Of a stretch of 64,000 nucleotides of DNA, positions 9,365-17,896 are shown piece after piece. Where the stretch lies: NCBI RefSeq assembly GCF_036013955.1, contig NZ_CP107903.1, positions 6,820,001 through 6,884,000 on the forward strand. Reading direction: 5' to 3'. Below the pieces are notes generated by a model. It was given only the letters and a program-made list of their open reading frames with translations, had not been told where the DNA came from and did no database searches. The position numbers and the translations under genes were made by a program. Each line of letters starts with the position of its first letter. Positions within the stretch are counted from its first letter, which is position 1. The stretch comes from Streptomyces sp. NBC_00459 (GTDB taxonomy: Bacteria > Actinomycetota > Actinomycetes > Streptomycetales > Streptomycetaceae).

Positions 9365-10321
9365 ATGCAGGACGTCCCCGCGCTGGTGGCCCAGGCCAGG
9401 GAAGGCCGGCCGCGGGCCGTCGCCCGGCTGATCTCCCTGGTGGAGGGGGCGTCCGAACAACTCCGCGAGGTCATGGCCGCGCTGGCCCCGCTGGCGGGCA
9501 ACGCGTACGTGGTCGGCCTGACGGGATCACCGGGCGTGGGCAAGTCGACGTCGACCTCGGCGCTCGTCACGGCGTACCGGCGGCAGGGCAGGCGGGTCGG
9601 CGTACTCGCCGTCGACCCGTCGTCGCCGTTCTCCGGCGGCGCGCTGCTCGGCGACCGGGTGCGGATGTCGGACCACGCGTCGGACCCGGGCGTCTACATC
9701 CGCTCGATGGCGACCCGAGGCCACCTCGGCGGCCTGGCCTGGGCGGCCCCGCAGGCGATCCGCGTCCTGGACGCGGCGGGCTGCGACGTGATCCTGGTCG
9801 AGACGGTCGGCGTGGGCCAGTCCGAGGTGGAGATCGCCGCGCAGGCCGACACCAGCGTGGTGCTCCTCGCCCCTGGGATGGGCGACGGCATCCAGGCGGC
9901 CAAGGCGGGGATCCTGGAGATCGGCGACGTGTACGTCGTCAACAAGGCGGACCGGGACGGCGCCGACACCACCGCCCGTGAGCTGAACCACATGCTCGGC
10001 CTGGGCCGGTCCAGGGCACCCGGCGACTGGCGCCCCCCGATCGTGAAGACGGTCGCGTCACGGTCGGAGGGCATCGACGAACTGGTGGAGGCCCTGGAGA
10101 AGCACCGCGCGTGGATGGAGGAGCACGGCGTCCTGGCCGAGCGCCGCCGCGCCCGCGCGTCCCACGAGGTCGAGACGATCGCCGTCACGACCTTGCGGGA
10201 ACGCATCGGTGATCTGCGCGGTGACCGGCGGCTGGGTGCGCTGGCGGAGCGGATCGTGGCGGGCGAACTGGACCCCTACCGGGCGGCGGACGAACTCGTC
10301 GCGGGCCTGACCGAGAACTGA
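9365..10321 (+). CDS. meaB: MeaB, methylmalonyl-CoA mutase-associated GTPase
   Basis: This G3E-family GTPase of about 318 residues loads and protects B12-dependent acyl-CoA mutases. The P-loop GSPGVGKS is at residues 54-61, the family block VDPSSPFSGGALLGDRVRM follows, and the G4 motif NKAD lies in VYVVNKADRDG. I favour ATG 9365, because GGAG at 9356-9359 is 5 nt away; a GTG at 9362 is in frame but too close to the SD. No mutase gene lies in this window, so its client must be encoded elsewhere. Confidence 0.92.
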   Translation: MQDVPALVAQAREGRPRAVARLISLVEGASEQLREVMAALAPLAGNAYVVGLTGSPGVGKSTSTSALVTAYRRQGRRVGVLAVDPSSPFSGGALLGDRVRMSDHASDPGVYIRSMATRGHLGGLAWAAPQAIRVLDAAGCDVILVETVGVGQSEVEIAAQADTSVVLLAPGMGDGIQAAKAGILEIGDVYVVNKADRDGADTTARELNHMLGLGRSRAPGDWRPPIVKTVASRSEGIDELVEALEKHRAWMEEHGVLAERRRARASHEVETIAVTTLRERIGDLRGDRRLGALAERIVAGELDPYRAADELVAGLTEN

Positions 10322-10392
10322 CGGTCGGGGACAGGCGCGGGGCAGGTTTTCGCGGTGGTCGACTCCCGGGCCACGCTGATAAGTTGACCGGC

Positions 10393-10413
10393 ATGTTCCT
10401 CCTCCTGGCATAG
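10393..10413 (+). CDS. possible 6-aa leader peptide (MFLLLA)
   Basis: A seven-codon frame ATG TTC CTC CTC CTG GCA TAG lies 116 nt upstream of the MFS gene start. Its TTCCTCC (10396-10402) is perfectly complementary to the MFS Shine-Dalgarno GGAGGAA (10517-10523). That is the layout expected of a translational attenuator. It may be coincidence; there is no clear ribosome-binding site in front of it. Confidence 0.3.
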   Translation: MFLLLA

Positions 10414-10529
10414 GTGCCGCCCCACACCACCGCGACCGGCCCGCGCTCGCAGCGCGATCGTCGTGGTGATCCGGCGTCCCTTTCTGCCACGGCGCCCGCT
10501 CGACGCGCCGCCTCCCGGAGGAACCTCGC

Positions 10530-11840
10530 ATGTCCGCGATCTCGACGCGGCCTTCCTATGCCGCTGTCCTGCGTATCCCGTACGCCCGCCGCACCTTCGC
10601 CACCGCCCTGCTCGGCAGGCTGTCCTACGGCGTCGTCCCGCTGTCCGTGATGCTCGCCGTGACCCGGGCCTCGGGCTCGTACGCCGTGGCCGGCACCGTG
10701 ATGGCGCTCTTCGGTGCCACCGTCGTCCTCCTGGCGCCCGCCAGGGCCGCCCTCATCGACCGGTACGGGCCGCGCCGGGCGCTCGTGCCCCTGCTGCTCG
10801 CCCACCTCACCGCGCTCGGGCTGCTGACCGTGGCCGTCTGGCGCCCCGGTGCGCCGGTGTTCGTCCTGGGTTCCCTCACCGCCTTCGCGGGTGCCTGTGT
10901 GCCGCCCCTCGGGCCGACCATGCGGGCCGTGTGGAGCGGGATCGCCGAGGACCGGCAGCTGCTGCAGCGGGCGTACAGCCTCGACGGCGTCGCCGAGGAA
11001 CTGCTGTTCGTCTCCGGGCCGCTGCTGGTGGGTGTTCTCGCCGGCTTCACGGTGCCGGCCGTCGGCATCGTCGTCGGGGCTGCCCTGATGGCGGCGGGCA
11101 CCGCCGGTTTCGTGACCTCGCCTGCGGTACGGGGGATGCGCCCCGCCGCACGCAAGGCCCCACGGGGGACAGGCGGCGGCCGACGCGTGCTGGGCCGCAT
11201 CCGGGGCCCTGTCGGTGCCGCCGCCGGTGTCGGGCTCGCCCTCGGCTCGCTCGACCTTCTGGTTGTCGTGTTCGCCGGGCAGCGCGGCCACGGCGGCGCG
11301 AGCGTGGCCTGGGTACTGGCCGCCCTGTCCGCCGGAAGCGCCGTCGGTGGGCTGCTCAACGGCGCCGTGGCCTGGCGCAGGCCCGCCAGGGTCCGGCTCG
11401 CCCTGCTGGCGTTCGGCCTGGGCCTGGCACTCCTCGGCGCGGGGCTCGCCCCCGGCCTGGGCACTCTCACCCTCGCCCTGACGCTGGCCGGCGTCTTCGT
11501 GTCCCCGGCCCTCACCACCGCGTATCTCATCGCCGACGAGGCGGTGACGCCGGAGGTACGCGTCCGGGCCGGTGCGTGGGTCAACACGGCCACCAACGCG
11601 GGGAGCACGATCGGCGCGGCGGGAGCCGGAGTCCTCGCCGGACACCTGCCGGTGGGCGCCTGCTTCGCCCTGACCGGCGTGACGGTCCTGCTGGCGGGGG
11701 CATTCCAGCCTGTCCGGCGATTGAGGGCCAGGCCCGTTCAGGGCCCTGGCGGGGTCTGTGGGCGCAGCCCCCAGGTGCGGGACGGGACGGGCAAGCGCGG
11801 CGGGGGCGTTCTCAGTCGTCGTCGGAGTGGTCCTGCGTGA
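10530..11840 (+). CDS. MFS transporter
   Basis: This membrane protein of about 436 residues has around twelve hydrophobic helices and the major-facilitator layout of two six-helix halves with a basic loop near residue 210. No substrate signature is recognisable. Start ATG 10530 is preceded by GGAGGAA with a 6-nt spacer. The SD lies in a small CCTC-CCG-GAGG hairpin (10511-10521) and is complementary to the upstream leader. The last 45 or so codons run through a dispersed intergenic repeat and overlap the convergent PepSY gene by 29 nt, so the true ancestral C-terminus was probably shorter. Confidence 0.85.
   Translation: MSAISTRPSYAAVLRIPYARRTFATALLGRLSYGVVPLSVMLAVTRASGSYAVAGTVMALFGATVVLLAPARAALIDRYGPRRALVPLLLAHLTALGLLTVAVWRPGAPVFVLGSLTAFAGACVPPLGPTMRAVWSGIAEDRQLLQRAYSLDGVAEELLFVSGPLLVGVLAGFTVPAVGIVVGAALMAAGTAGFVTSPAVRGMRPAARKAPRGTGGGRRVLGRIRGPVGAAAGVGLALGSLDLLVVVFAGQRGHGGASVAWVLAALSAGSAVGGLLNGAVAWRRPARVRLALLAFGLGLALLGAGLAPGLGTLTLALTLAGVFVSPALTTAYLIADEAVTPEVRVRAGAWVNTATNAGSTIGAAGAGVLAGHLPVGACFALTGVTVLLAGAFQPVRRLRARPVQGPGGVCGRSPQVRDGTGKRGGGVLSRRRSGPA
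11703..11772. repeat. dispersed intergenic repeat with hairpin, inside the MFS 3' end
   Basis: The stretch contains two elements I recognise as recurrent between Streptomyces genes: the CCTGTCCGGCGATTGAGG type at 11709-11726 and a GGGGTCTGTGGGCGCAGCCCC hairpin-like end near 11752-11771, with the small stem CAGGCCC...GGGCCCTG between them. Normally such elements are non-coding; here the MFS reading frame stays open across it. Copy number was not computed. Confidence 0.45.
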
Positions 11841-12450
11841 CCTTGCCCGTGTCGAGGGCGACCTTCCACTCGCTCGCCCCGCCGTCCTTCACGGTCTCCA
11901 CGCTCCACGCCACGGCGCCGTTCTCGTCGTCGGCGCCGACCTCGGTGACCGTGCCCTTCGCCGCGGCGGCAACGGCGGCCTCCCCGGCGTCGAACTTCGC
12001 GCCCTTCAGCGCGGCGAACTCGGCGCGGTCGTCGCTGTCGTTGTCGTCGTCGGTGTCACGCTGCGCTCCCAGCACCTTCCCGGTGCCGGAGACCTTGACG
12101 TCGTACTCGGCGCCGTCGCCCCGCACGACCTCCACGCCCCACGTGCCGGCGTCGGCGCCGTCGTCCTCCAGTTCGGCGGAGACCGCGGTGCCGGGGGTGT
12201 GCCGCAGCGCTGCCGCGACGGCCTCGGCGGCGGTGACGGCGCTGCTGCGAACAGCCGTACGGTCGTCGGACGCGTCGTCGGCCGTGTCGTCGGAGTCGGC
12301 GGTGTCGTCGTCCCGGTCGGAGACCACCCGCACGTTCGTTCCCGCCCGATCCCGCGCCGCCGGCCCGTCGTCGCCCGCCGCGAAGGCCGCGACGGTGCCG
12401 CCGGCCAGGGCGGTGGCGGTGAGGGTGGCGATGACGATGTTCCGCTTCAT
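11812..12450 (-). CDS. secreted/anchored PepSY-domain protein
   Basis: A 212-residue protein with an N-terminal signal or anchor segment (MKRNIVIATLTATALAGG, cleavage near AFAAG) and a very acidic Asp/Ser linker. Two PepSY-like repeats follow, at about 75-135 and 145-205, each with the WGVEVV/AWSVETV strand and a DxxTGKV ending. PepSY domains are thought to bind or inhibit peptidases or sense the envelope. It is divergent from the adjacent two-component system, a pairing often seen in Streptomyces, and may be its target or accessory sensor. Start ATG 12450 was chosen because the upstream in-frame extension has no signal sequence. Confidence 0.85.
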   Translation of the reverse strand: MKRNIVIATLTATALAGGTVAAFAAGDDGPAARDRAGTNVRVVSDRDDDTADSDDTADDASDDRTAVRSSAVTAAEAVAAALRHTPGTAVSAELEDDGADAGTWGVEVVRGDGAEYDVKVSGTGKVLGAQRDTDDDNDSDDRAEFAALKGAKFDAGEAAVAAAAKGTVTEVGADDENGAVAWSVETVKDGGASEWKVALDTGKVTQDHSDDD

Positions 12451-12597
12451 GGAATTTCCTGCCTCTTCGCTCGGTTCGGTCGGTTCAGCGGCGATTCGCT
12501 CCGCTTCGATGACGAGAACCAAGCTGCCCGACGGCGGCTGAAGCGGACCTGAAGGCACCTGAAGGCGTCTTCAGCTTCGTTTTGCGAGGCTGTACGC

Positions 12598-13263
12598 ATG
12601 CGACTGTTGATCGTCGAGGACGAGAAGCGACTGGCCCTGTCGCTCGCCAAGGGCCTGACCGCCGAGGGATACGCCGTGGATGTCGTCCACGACGGCCGCG
12701 AGGGCCTGCACCGGGCCACCGAGACGCCGTACGACCTGGTGATCCTCGACATCATGCTGCCCGGCCTCAACGGCTACCGCGTCTGCGCGGCCCTGCGCGC
12801 CGCCGGCCACGACGTACCGATCCTCATGCTCACCGCCAAGGACGGCGAGTACGACGAGGCGGAGGGCCTCGACACCGGCGCCGACGACTATCTGACCAAG
12901 CCCTTCTCCTACGTCGTCCTGGTCGCCCGGGTGAAGGCGCTGCTGCGCCGACGTGGGTCGGCGGGTGCCTCGCCCGTCCGTACGGTCGGCGAGCTGACGG
13001 TCGACACCGCGGCCCACCGCGTCCACGTCGGCGACAGCGAGGTCACCCTCACGGCGAAGGAGTTCGCCGTACTGGAGCAGTTCGTCCTGCGGGCCGGCGA
13101 GGTGGTGTCCAAGGCGCAGATCCTGGAGCACGTCTGGGACTTCGCGTACGACGGCGACCCGAACATCGTCGAGGTGTACGTCAGCACACTGCGCCGGAAG
13201 CTCGGCGCCCCGCTGATCCGTACCGTGCGCGGCGCCGGATACCGGCTGGAGGTGCCGCGGTGA
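12598..13263 (+). CDS. OmpR/PhoB-family response regulator
   Basis: This 221-residue regulator has a receiver domain at 1-115 with acidic pocket EDE at 7-9, phospho-acceptor Asp51 (VILDIMLPG) and Lys101 (LTKPFS), then a winged-helix domain ending IRTVRGAGYRLE. The kinase gene starts inside its stop (GTGA overlap), so the pair is translationally coupled. It is divergent from the PepSY gene, a likely target. Confidence 0.93.
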   Translation: MRLLIVEDEKRLALSLAKGLTAEGYAVDVVHDGREGLHRATETPYDLVILDIMLPGLNGYRVCAALRAAGHDVPILMLTAKDGEYDEAEGLDTGADDYLTKPFSYVVLVARVKALLRRRGSAGASPVRTVGELTVDTAAHRVHVGDSEVTLTAKEFAVLEQFVLRAGEVVSKAQILEHVWDFAYDGDPNIVEVYVSTLRRKLGAPLIRTVRGAGYRLEVPR

Positions 13264-14675
13264 GACGCGCTCTCGGCTCCGTACGGGCCCGGGCGACCCT
13301 CGGCGCCACCGTCGTGGTCGCCGTCGCGCTGGTCGCCGCCGGGACCGCCGTCCTGCTCTCCCTGTGGTCCAACCTCAGCGGCCAGGCCGGTACCCAGGCG
13401 GAGCGGACCGCGCGGGCGGTCGCCGCCGACCTGGCGGCCGGGACGGCGTACGGCGAACTGTCGCTCGACGCCGACGACCGGCCCGTACAGGTCGTCGACG
13501 CCGCCGGACGGCTGGTCGCGGCCAGCGAGGACCTGGAGCGGATCAGCGGCACGGGTGTGGCGGCCGTGCGCCCGCAGGCGCCGGCGTCCACGGCCGACGG
13601 CCATGACGGCAGCGGGGCCGGGGAAGACGAGGACGACGGCTCACTCTCGCCCGGCGAGATCGACGAGGACGTCTCCTTCACCGACGGGTCGGCGACCGTC
13701 GAGGGCGACGAGGCCGACTACCGGTTCGCGACCGTGCGGGTCGAGGTCGACGACAAGGGCACACTCACCGTCCACGCCGGCGCGCCGCTCTCCGCCGAAC
13801 AGAGCGCCGTCAGCACCGCGCTGACCGTCATGTTGATCGGGTTCCCGCTGCTCCTCGGCGTCGTCGCGGGCGTCACCTGGCTGGTCACCCGGCGCGCGCT
13901 GCGCCCCGTCGAGGGCATCCGGGCCGAGATGGCCGCGATCACGGCCTCCGAGGACCTCGCCCGGCGCGTCCCGGTGCCGGACACGCACGACGAGGTGGCC
14001 AGGCTCGCCCGGACCACGAACGAGACACTCGCCGCCCTGGAGACCTCCGTGGAACGCCAGCGCCGGTTCGTCGCCGACGCCTCGCACGAACTGCGCAGCC
14101 CCATCGCCTCCCTGCGCACCCAGCTCGAAGTCGGCGCCGCACACCCGGAGTTGCTGGACGTGGACGGGGCTGTCGAGGACACCGTACGGCTGCAGCGGCT
14201 CGCCGCCGATCTGCTGCTGCTCGCCCGGCTGGACGCGGGGGAGCGGCCCGCAGACGCGCGCTTCGACCTCGCGGAGGTGGTCCGCGAACAGGCGGAGGGC
14301 CGGGCCGGACTGACGGTCGAGGCAGGTGCCGTGGAAGTGGCCGGCTCCCGGACGCAGTTGGGGCGGCTGGTCGCCAATCTGCTGGACAACGCGCAGCGGC
14401 ACGCCCGGTCGGCGGTCACCGTGTCCGTGCGGCGGGAGGAAGGTCGGGCCGTGGTCCAGGTCGCCGACGACGGGGACGGGGTGCCCGTGGACGACCGGGA
14501 GCGGGTCTTCGAGCGGTTCGTACGGCTCGACGCCGCCCGCAGCCGCGACGACGGCGGTGCCGGGCTCGGACTGGCCATCGCCCGGGACGTCGCCGTACGG
14601 CACGGCGGCACGCTGACCGTGCGTGAGGCGACCGTGGGCGGAGCCCTGTTCGAGCTCCGCCTGCCGGTCATCTGA
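13260..14675 (+). CDS. sensor histidine kinase (EnvZ/BaeS type)
   Basis: A 471-residue membrane kinase starting at GTG 13260, overlapping the regulator stop by 4 nt. It has TM1 at about 14-35, an extracellular acidic domain at 36-180 containing a GEDEDDGS stretch, TM2 at about 183-210, and HAMP. The dimerisation/phospho-acceptor helix carries His276 (FVADASHELRSP), and the ATPase domain has N-box LLDNAQRHA and G-boxes DDGDGVP and GAGLGLAI. The acidic sensor loop could bind cations or cationic peptides; this is inference only. Confidence 0.93.
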   Translation: MRRALGSVRARATLGATVVVAVALVAAGTAVLLSLWSNLSGQAGTQAERTARAVAADLAAGTAYGELSLDADDRPVQVVDAAGRLVAASEDLERISGTGVAAVRPQAPASTADGHDGSGAGEDEDDGSLSPGEIDEDVSFTDGSATVEGDEADYRFATVRVEVDDKGTLTVHAGAPLSAEQSAVSTALTVMLIGFPLLLGVVAGVTWLVTRRALRPVEGIRAEMAAITASEDLARRVPVPDTHDEVARLARTTNETLAALETSVERQRRFVADASHELRSPIASLRTQLEVGAAHPELLDVDGAVEDTVRLQRLAADLLLLARLDAGERPADARFDLAEVVREQAEGRAGLTVEAGAVEVAGSRTQLGRLVANLLDNAQRHARSAVTVSVRREEGRAVVQVADDGDGVPVDDRERVFERFVRLDAARSRDDGGAGLGLAIARDVAVRHGGTLTVREATVGGALFELRLPVI

Positions 14676-14690
14676 TCGGTCGGGCAGTCC

Positions 14691-15167
14691 CTACGGCCGG
14701 CCCTGGTGGCCGCGCAGGTGCTGCGCGATCGGCTTGAGCGACGTGCTGAGCTCGGCCAGTGCCTCCGGGGTCAGCAGATCGATGAAGTGCCGCCGGACGG
14801 ATGCCACATGATGGGGCGCGACCTTGTTCATCGTCTCCATGCCCTGCTCGGTGAGCACCGCGTACAGGCCCCGCCGGTCGGACTCGCAGTTCTCGCGGCG
14901 GACCAGGTTCGCGTTCTCCATGCGGGTGATCTGGTGGGAGAGCCGGCTCTTGGACTGGAGGGTGGCGGACGCGAGGTCGCTCATCCGCATGCGCACGTCT
15001 TCGGATTCGGAGAGGTTCACGAGGATCTCGTAGTCGTTCATCGTCAGGCCGAACGGTTGCAGGTCCTTTTCGAGCTGGTATGCCAACAACCTGTTGACCT
15101 CCAGGTGGGTGCGCCAGGCGCACTGCTCCGCGTCGGTCAGCCAGCTTGTGGCCGTCTCGGTCTCCAT
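14691..15167 (-). CDS. absC: MarR-family regulator, AbsC type
   Basis: A 158-residue winged-helix regulator with the MarR core (LTMNDYEILVNLSES, then SDLASATLQSKSRLSHQITRMENANLVRR). Sequence and position (after the two-component system, before the AIM24 operon) match what I recall of S. coelicolor AbsC (SCO5405). AbsC is a zinc-responsive regulator needed for antibiotic production at low zinc and acts on zinc-acquisition and coelibactin genes. Convergent with the kinase gene, 15 bp apart. The promoter side (15168-15215) is AT-rich for this genome and holds ACCTAAAAGGT, a possible autoregulatory half-palindrome. Orthology rests on memory of the sequence. Confidence 0.8.
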   Translation of the reverse strand: METETATSWLTDAEQCAWRTHLEVNRLLAYQLEKDLQPFGLTMNDYEILVNLSESEDVRMRMSDLASATLQSKSRLSHQITRMENANLVRRENCESDRRGLYAVLTEQGMETMNKVAPHHVASVRRHFIDLLTPEALAELSTSLKPIAQHLRGHQGRP

Positions 15168-15259
15168 GAATGAAGTCTACCTAAAAGGTTGAAAGGCGAA
15201 CTAGTGAGGGTGGTATGACGGCGCGCACATGTTCGACGTCACACTCTGCAGACTACCGC

Positions 15260-16057
15260 TCACAGCCCGAAGCGACGCTGGAGGTCACCGAGCTGTCCGG
15301 GAAGACGCGGTGCCCCCGGTTGCTGTGGATGACCTGCGGGGGCCCCGCCGCCACCGGGCACCCCGGGCTCGTGCGGAACCATCCCCGTGGCCTGCTCGGC
15401 CATCAGTGTCTCGCTGGACTGGAGCAGTACCGTGCCGGCCCCGACGAACTCGAACTGGTGCTCCTCGCCGGAGGCCCCGCCGATGCCCGTCATCGCACGT
15501 AGACCGCCCATCAGGCCCGTCATGTACCCGTGGTCGTAGTGGTGGCAGGGGGAGGGGCAGTCGGCCCAGCCGACCAGGGCCTGCGGGTCCACCCGGATCG
15601 GGGGTTCCATGAACACCACCGGGCCGTTCGAGGCGGCCACGAACTTGCCCGTTCCGATGAGGGTGAGGAAGCCCGGCACGATCGACTGCTTGAGCGCGAG
15701 AGTTGGCTGAAAAGCGAGAAGGTTGCCCGAGCGAATGGTCAGGTTGCCCTCCTCCAAATCATACGAATTCACGTCGAAGGCCCGGTCGGCGAGGAGCATC
15801 TTGCCCGAACCCTCGGCGACGACCCAGTCGCTCGCGTGCAGAGGCGAATGAAAAGACGTACGGACAAGACGGTCCAGACGGCCATGTCCGATGCCGTTGA
15901 AGTCGATCGAGCCGTAGTAGGCGATCATCTTCCCCTTCTGCAGGAACCACTGGCTCCCCTTGAGCTCCACGCAGAAGGTGTAGTTGTTGACGTTGTCGTC
16001 CGACGGCAGCGTCATCGGGTCGTGGACGACGGGCCCGGCGCCCGGGTAGGTGGTCAC
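15260..16057 (-). CDS. AIM24-family protein, third of three
   Basis: A 265-residue AIM24 (TIM-barrel-unrelated beta-prism) protein. Core blocks are GSQWFLQKGKMIAYYGSIDF, LLAFQPTLAL and EFVGAGTVLLQSSE. It has an extra HHYDHGYMTGLMGGLR insert after a PSPCHH motif and a proline/glycine-rich tail. It starts at GTG 16057, overlapping the previous gene by 4 nt (GTGA). AIM24 proteins are widespread but their bacterial function is unknown; the yeast namesake affects mitochondrial inner-membrane organisation. It is the last gene of a tightly packed three-gene operon. Confidence 0.88.
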   Translation of the reverse strand: MTTYPGAGPVVHDPMTLPSDDNVNNYTFCVELKGSQWFLQKGKMIAYYGSIDFNGIGHGRLDRLVRTSFHSPLHASDWVVAEGSGKMLLADRAFDVNSYDLEEGNLTIRSGNLLAFQPTLALKQSIVPGFLTLIGTGKFVAASNGPVVFMEPPIRVDPQALVGWADCPSPCHHYDHGYMTGLMGGLRAMTGIGGASGEEHQFEFVGAGTVLLQSSETLMAEQATGMVPHEPGVPGGGGAPAGHPQQPGAPRLPGQLGDLQRRFGL

Positions 16058-16704
16058 AGCTTCTCCTCCGACGCCTGGACGTACACCGCACCACTGCCAC
16101 TGAGCTCCAGCTGGAACGCCTCGCCCGAGCCGCGGCCCACCATGTCGCGCCAGCCGAGCGCGGTGGACAGCTTGTTGCGGACGTCGCCGTGGTGCGCGAC
16201 ATACGCCTGCGGGTCGACGTGGACCGGGCGCTGGGGCGTGATCGGCACCTCGATCACCCCGCCGTGCGCCATGACGGCGACCGAGCCGTGCCCCTTGAGG
16301 GTGGTGGTGAACAGCCCCTGGCCCGTCACCTGTCCCCGGACCATGCCCATGACGCCGCCCTGCGAGCCCATGAACATCGTGCCCTGCTGGAGCGTGCCGT
16401 CGAAGGCGAGGAGACGGTCCGCCTCGACGCACAGCGTGTCACCGGTGAGGCTGATGACCTGGATGTGGTGGCCGCCGTGCCCGAAGAGGACGGTGCCGCT
16501 GCCCTCGACGGTCATCAGCGGGGTGGCCTCATTGGCGACCCGGCGGCCGATCATCGACATGATCCCGCCCTGGCCGCCCTGCAGGTTGGGCGTGAAGGAC
16601 ACCTCGCCCTTGTAGGCGAGCATCGCCCCGCGCTGGCTGAAGACGCGCTGGCCGGGCATGAGGGTCGCCTCGACCATCTTGGAGTTGATCTCACGGAAGG
16701 GCAT
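16054..16704 (-). CDS. AIM24-family protein, second of three
   Basis: A 216-residue AIM24 protein starting MPFREINSKM. ATG 16704 was chosen because GGGG(A) lies 8-9 nt upstream; an ATG at 16713 is also in frame. Typical blocks are RGAMLAYKGEVSF, VEGSGTVLFGHGGHHI, DRLLAFDGTLQQGTMFMG and GSGAVYVQASE. It directly follows the first AIM24 gene and overlaps the third by 4 nt. Probably cytoplasmic; no signal peptide or membrane helix. Function unknown. Confidence 0.88.
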   Translation of the reverse strand: MPFREINSKMVEATLMPGQRVFSQRGAMLAYKGEVSFTPNLQGGQGGIMSMIGRRVANEATPLMTVEGSGTVLFGHGGHHIQVISLTGDTLCVEADRLLAFDGTLQQGTMFMGSQGGVMGMVRGQVTGQGLFTTTLKGHGSVAVMAHGGVIEVPITPQRPVHVDPQAYVAHHGDVRNKLSTALGWRDMVGRGSGEAFQLELSGSGAVYVQASEEKL

Positions 16705-16705
16705 G

Positions 16706-17338
16706 TCACACATCCCCGGCGATCGTGTTGCGCTCACTGGGCTGGACGTACACCAGGCCGTCGCCCTCGAAGCGGATCTGGAAGGCCTCGCCGCCGCCCT
16801 CGCCCATGAGCGTGCGGAACGTCACGCCGGACTGGAAGGACTGTCGGACGTTGCCCTGGTGCGCGATGTACGCCCCCGGGTCGACCGTCAGCGGGAACTG
16901 CGGGCTGACGCGCAGCACCACCGCCGGCCCGTCCGACATGATCGCCGCCTGGCCGTGTCCCTCGACGGTCGTCGTGAACAGGCCGTTGCCCTGCGAGGCG
17001 CCGCGCATGCCGGTGAAGGACGTGCCCGTGCGCAGGCCCGAGTCGGTCGCCAGCAGGTTGCTCGACTCGACGTACAGCTTGTCCCCCTGGAGGCCGACAA
17101 GGTTGATCTCGGAGGCGCGGTCGGCGAACCAGCACGTGCCGTGTCCCTTCACCTCCATCAGTGTCATCTGCTCGCCGGTGATCCGCCGGGTGACCATCCC
17201 CCGGATGCCCTCACCGCCGCCGCTGAGCTTCTTGAAGTCCATCTGCCCGTCGTACGCCACCATCGAGCCGTTCTTCGCCTTGACGGCGTCCCCGGTCATG
17301 TCGATGGCCAGCACCTTGCTGCCTTGAAGTCGAAACAT
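16706..17338 (-). CDS. AIM24-family protein, first of three
   Basis: A 210-residue AIM24 protein starting MFRLQGSKVLAIDM at ATG 17338, the first gene of the operon. The family pattern is clear: NGSMVAYDGQMDFKK, MEVKGHGTCWFADRASEI, SSNLLATDSGL, GLFTTTVEGHGQAAI and GDGLVYVQPSE. The three paralogues differ mostly in loops, suggesting they form a hetero-oligomer rather than being redundant (inference). The promoter presumably lies in 17339-17536, the divergent gap to the DUF3817 gene. Confidence 0.88.
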   Translation of the reverse strand: MFRLQGSKVLAIDMTGDAVKAKNGSMVAYDGQMDFKKLSGGGEGIRGMVTRRITGEQMTLMEVKGHGTCWFADRASEINLVGLQGDKLYVESSNLLATDSGLRTGTSFTGMRGASQGNGLFTTTVEGHGQAAIMSDGPAVVLRVSPQFPLTVDPGAYIAHQGNVRQSFQSGVTFRTLMGEGGGEAFQIRFEGDGLVYVQPSERNTIAGDV

Positions 17339-17536
17339 CGCCACGGGGCGAAGGTAGCCCGCCGAGCACCCCCGGCAACAGATCCCGAAGGTGGAGATCG
17401 CCCCTGAACCTCCCCCTAGGGGCTGAACATCCGTCCGCACCCCCGTTCCGGTCGCCCCAGCCGCGAATGTCAGAATGGGCGAACGTTTGTGCATCCATTC
17501 ACAAAGCGACCCCCTCGCACCCACCGAAGGTGACCC

Positions 17537-17896
17537 GTGGACATCAAGACCGCCTCCGCCCTCCGCCGCCTGCGCCTGGTCTCGGCCCCCGAAGCCGTTT
17601 CCTTCCTCCTCCTGCTGGTCTGCTCGGTGCTGAAGCGGACCACGGACTTCAACGCGGTGCCCGTCATGGGCGCGGTCCACGGAATCCTCTTCATCCTCTA
17701 CGTGATCTTCTGGGCGGACGCCTGGAACCGCGCCAAGTGGCCCCTGAGGACCGCCGCCCTCTACTTCCTCCTCTCCGTCCTCCCGACCGGCGGTTTCTTC
17801 GCCGAGCGCAGGCTGCGCCGCGAGACCGAGGACGCGGTCGACGCAGTCATCGCCTCCCGTGCGCGCCAGGAACAGGACGGGGTGGCCAAGGCATGA
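17537..17896 (+). CDS. DUF3817 integral membrane protein
   Basis: A 119-residue membrane protein with three hydrophobic helices (about 20-35, 45-65 and 75-95) and the DUF3817 pattern (LRLVSAPEAVSFLLLLVCS, MGAVHGILFILYVIFW, then a C-terminal FFAERRL). Function unknown. Its stop overlaps the start of the MTH1187 gene (ATGA), so they are coupled. A paralogue sits at 23880-24218. Confidence 0.88.
   Translation: MDIKTASALRRLRLVSAPEAVSFLLLLVCSVLKRTTDFNAVPVMGAVHGILFILYVIFWADAWNRAKWPLRTAALYFLLSVLPTGGFFAERRLRRETEDAVDAVIASRARQEQDGVAKA

Noticed and set aside
17413..17422. CCCCTAGGGG palindrome upstream of the AIM24 operon
   Set aside because: Ten bases of GC-rich symmetry are expected by chance in this genome, and no second site is present.
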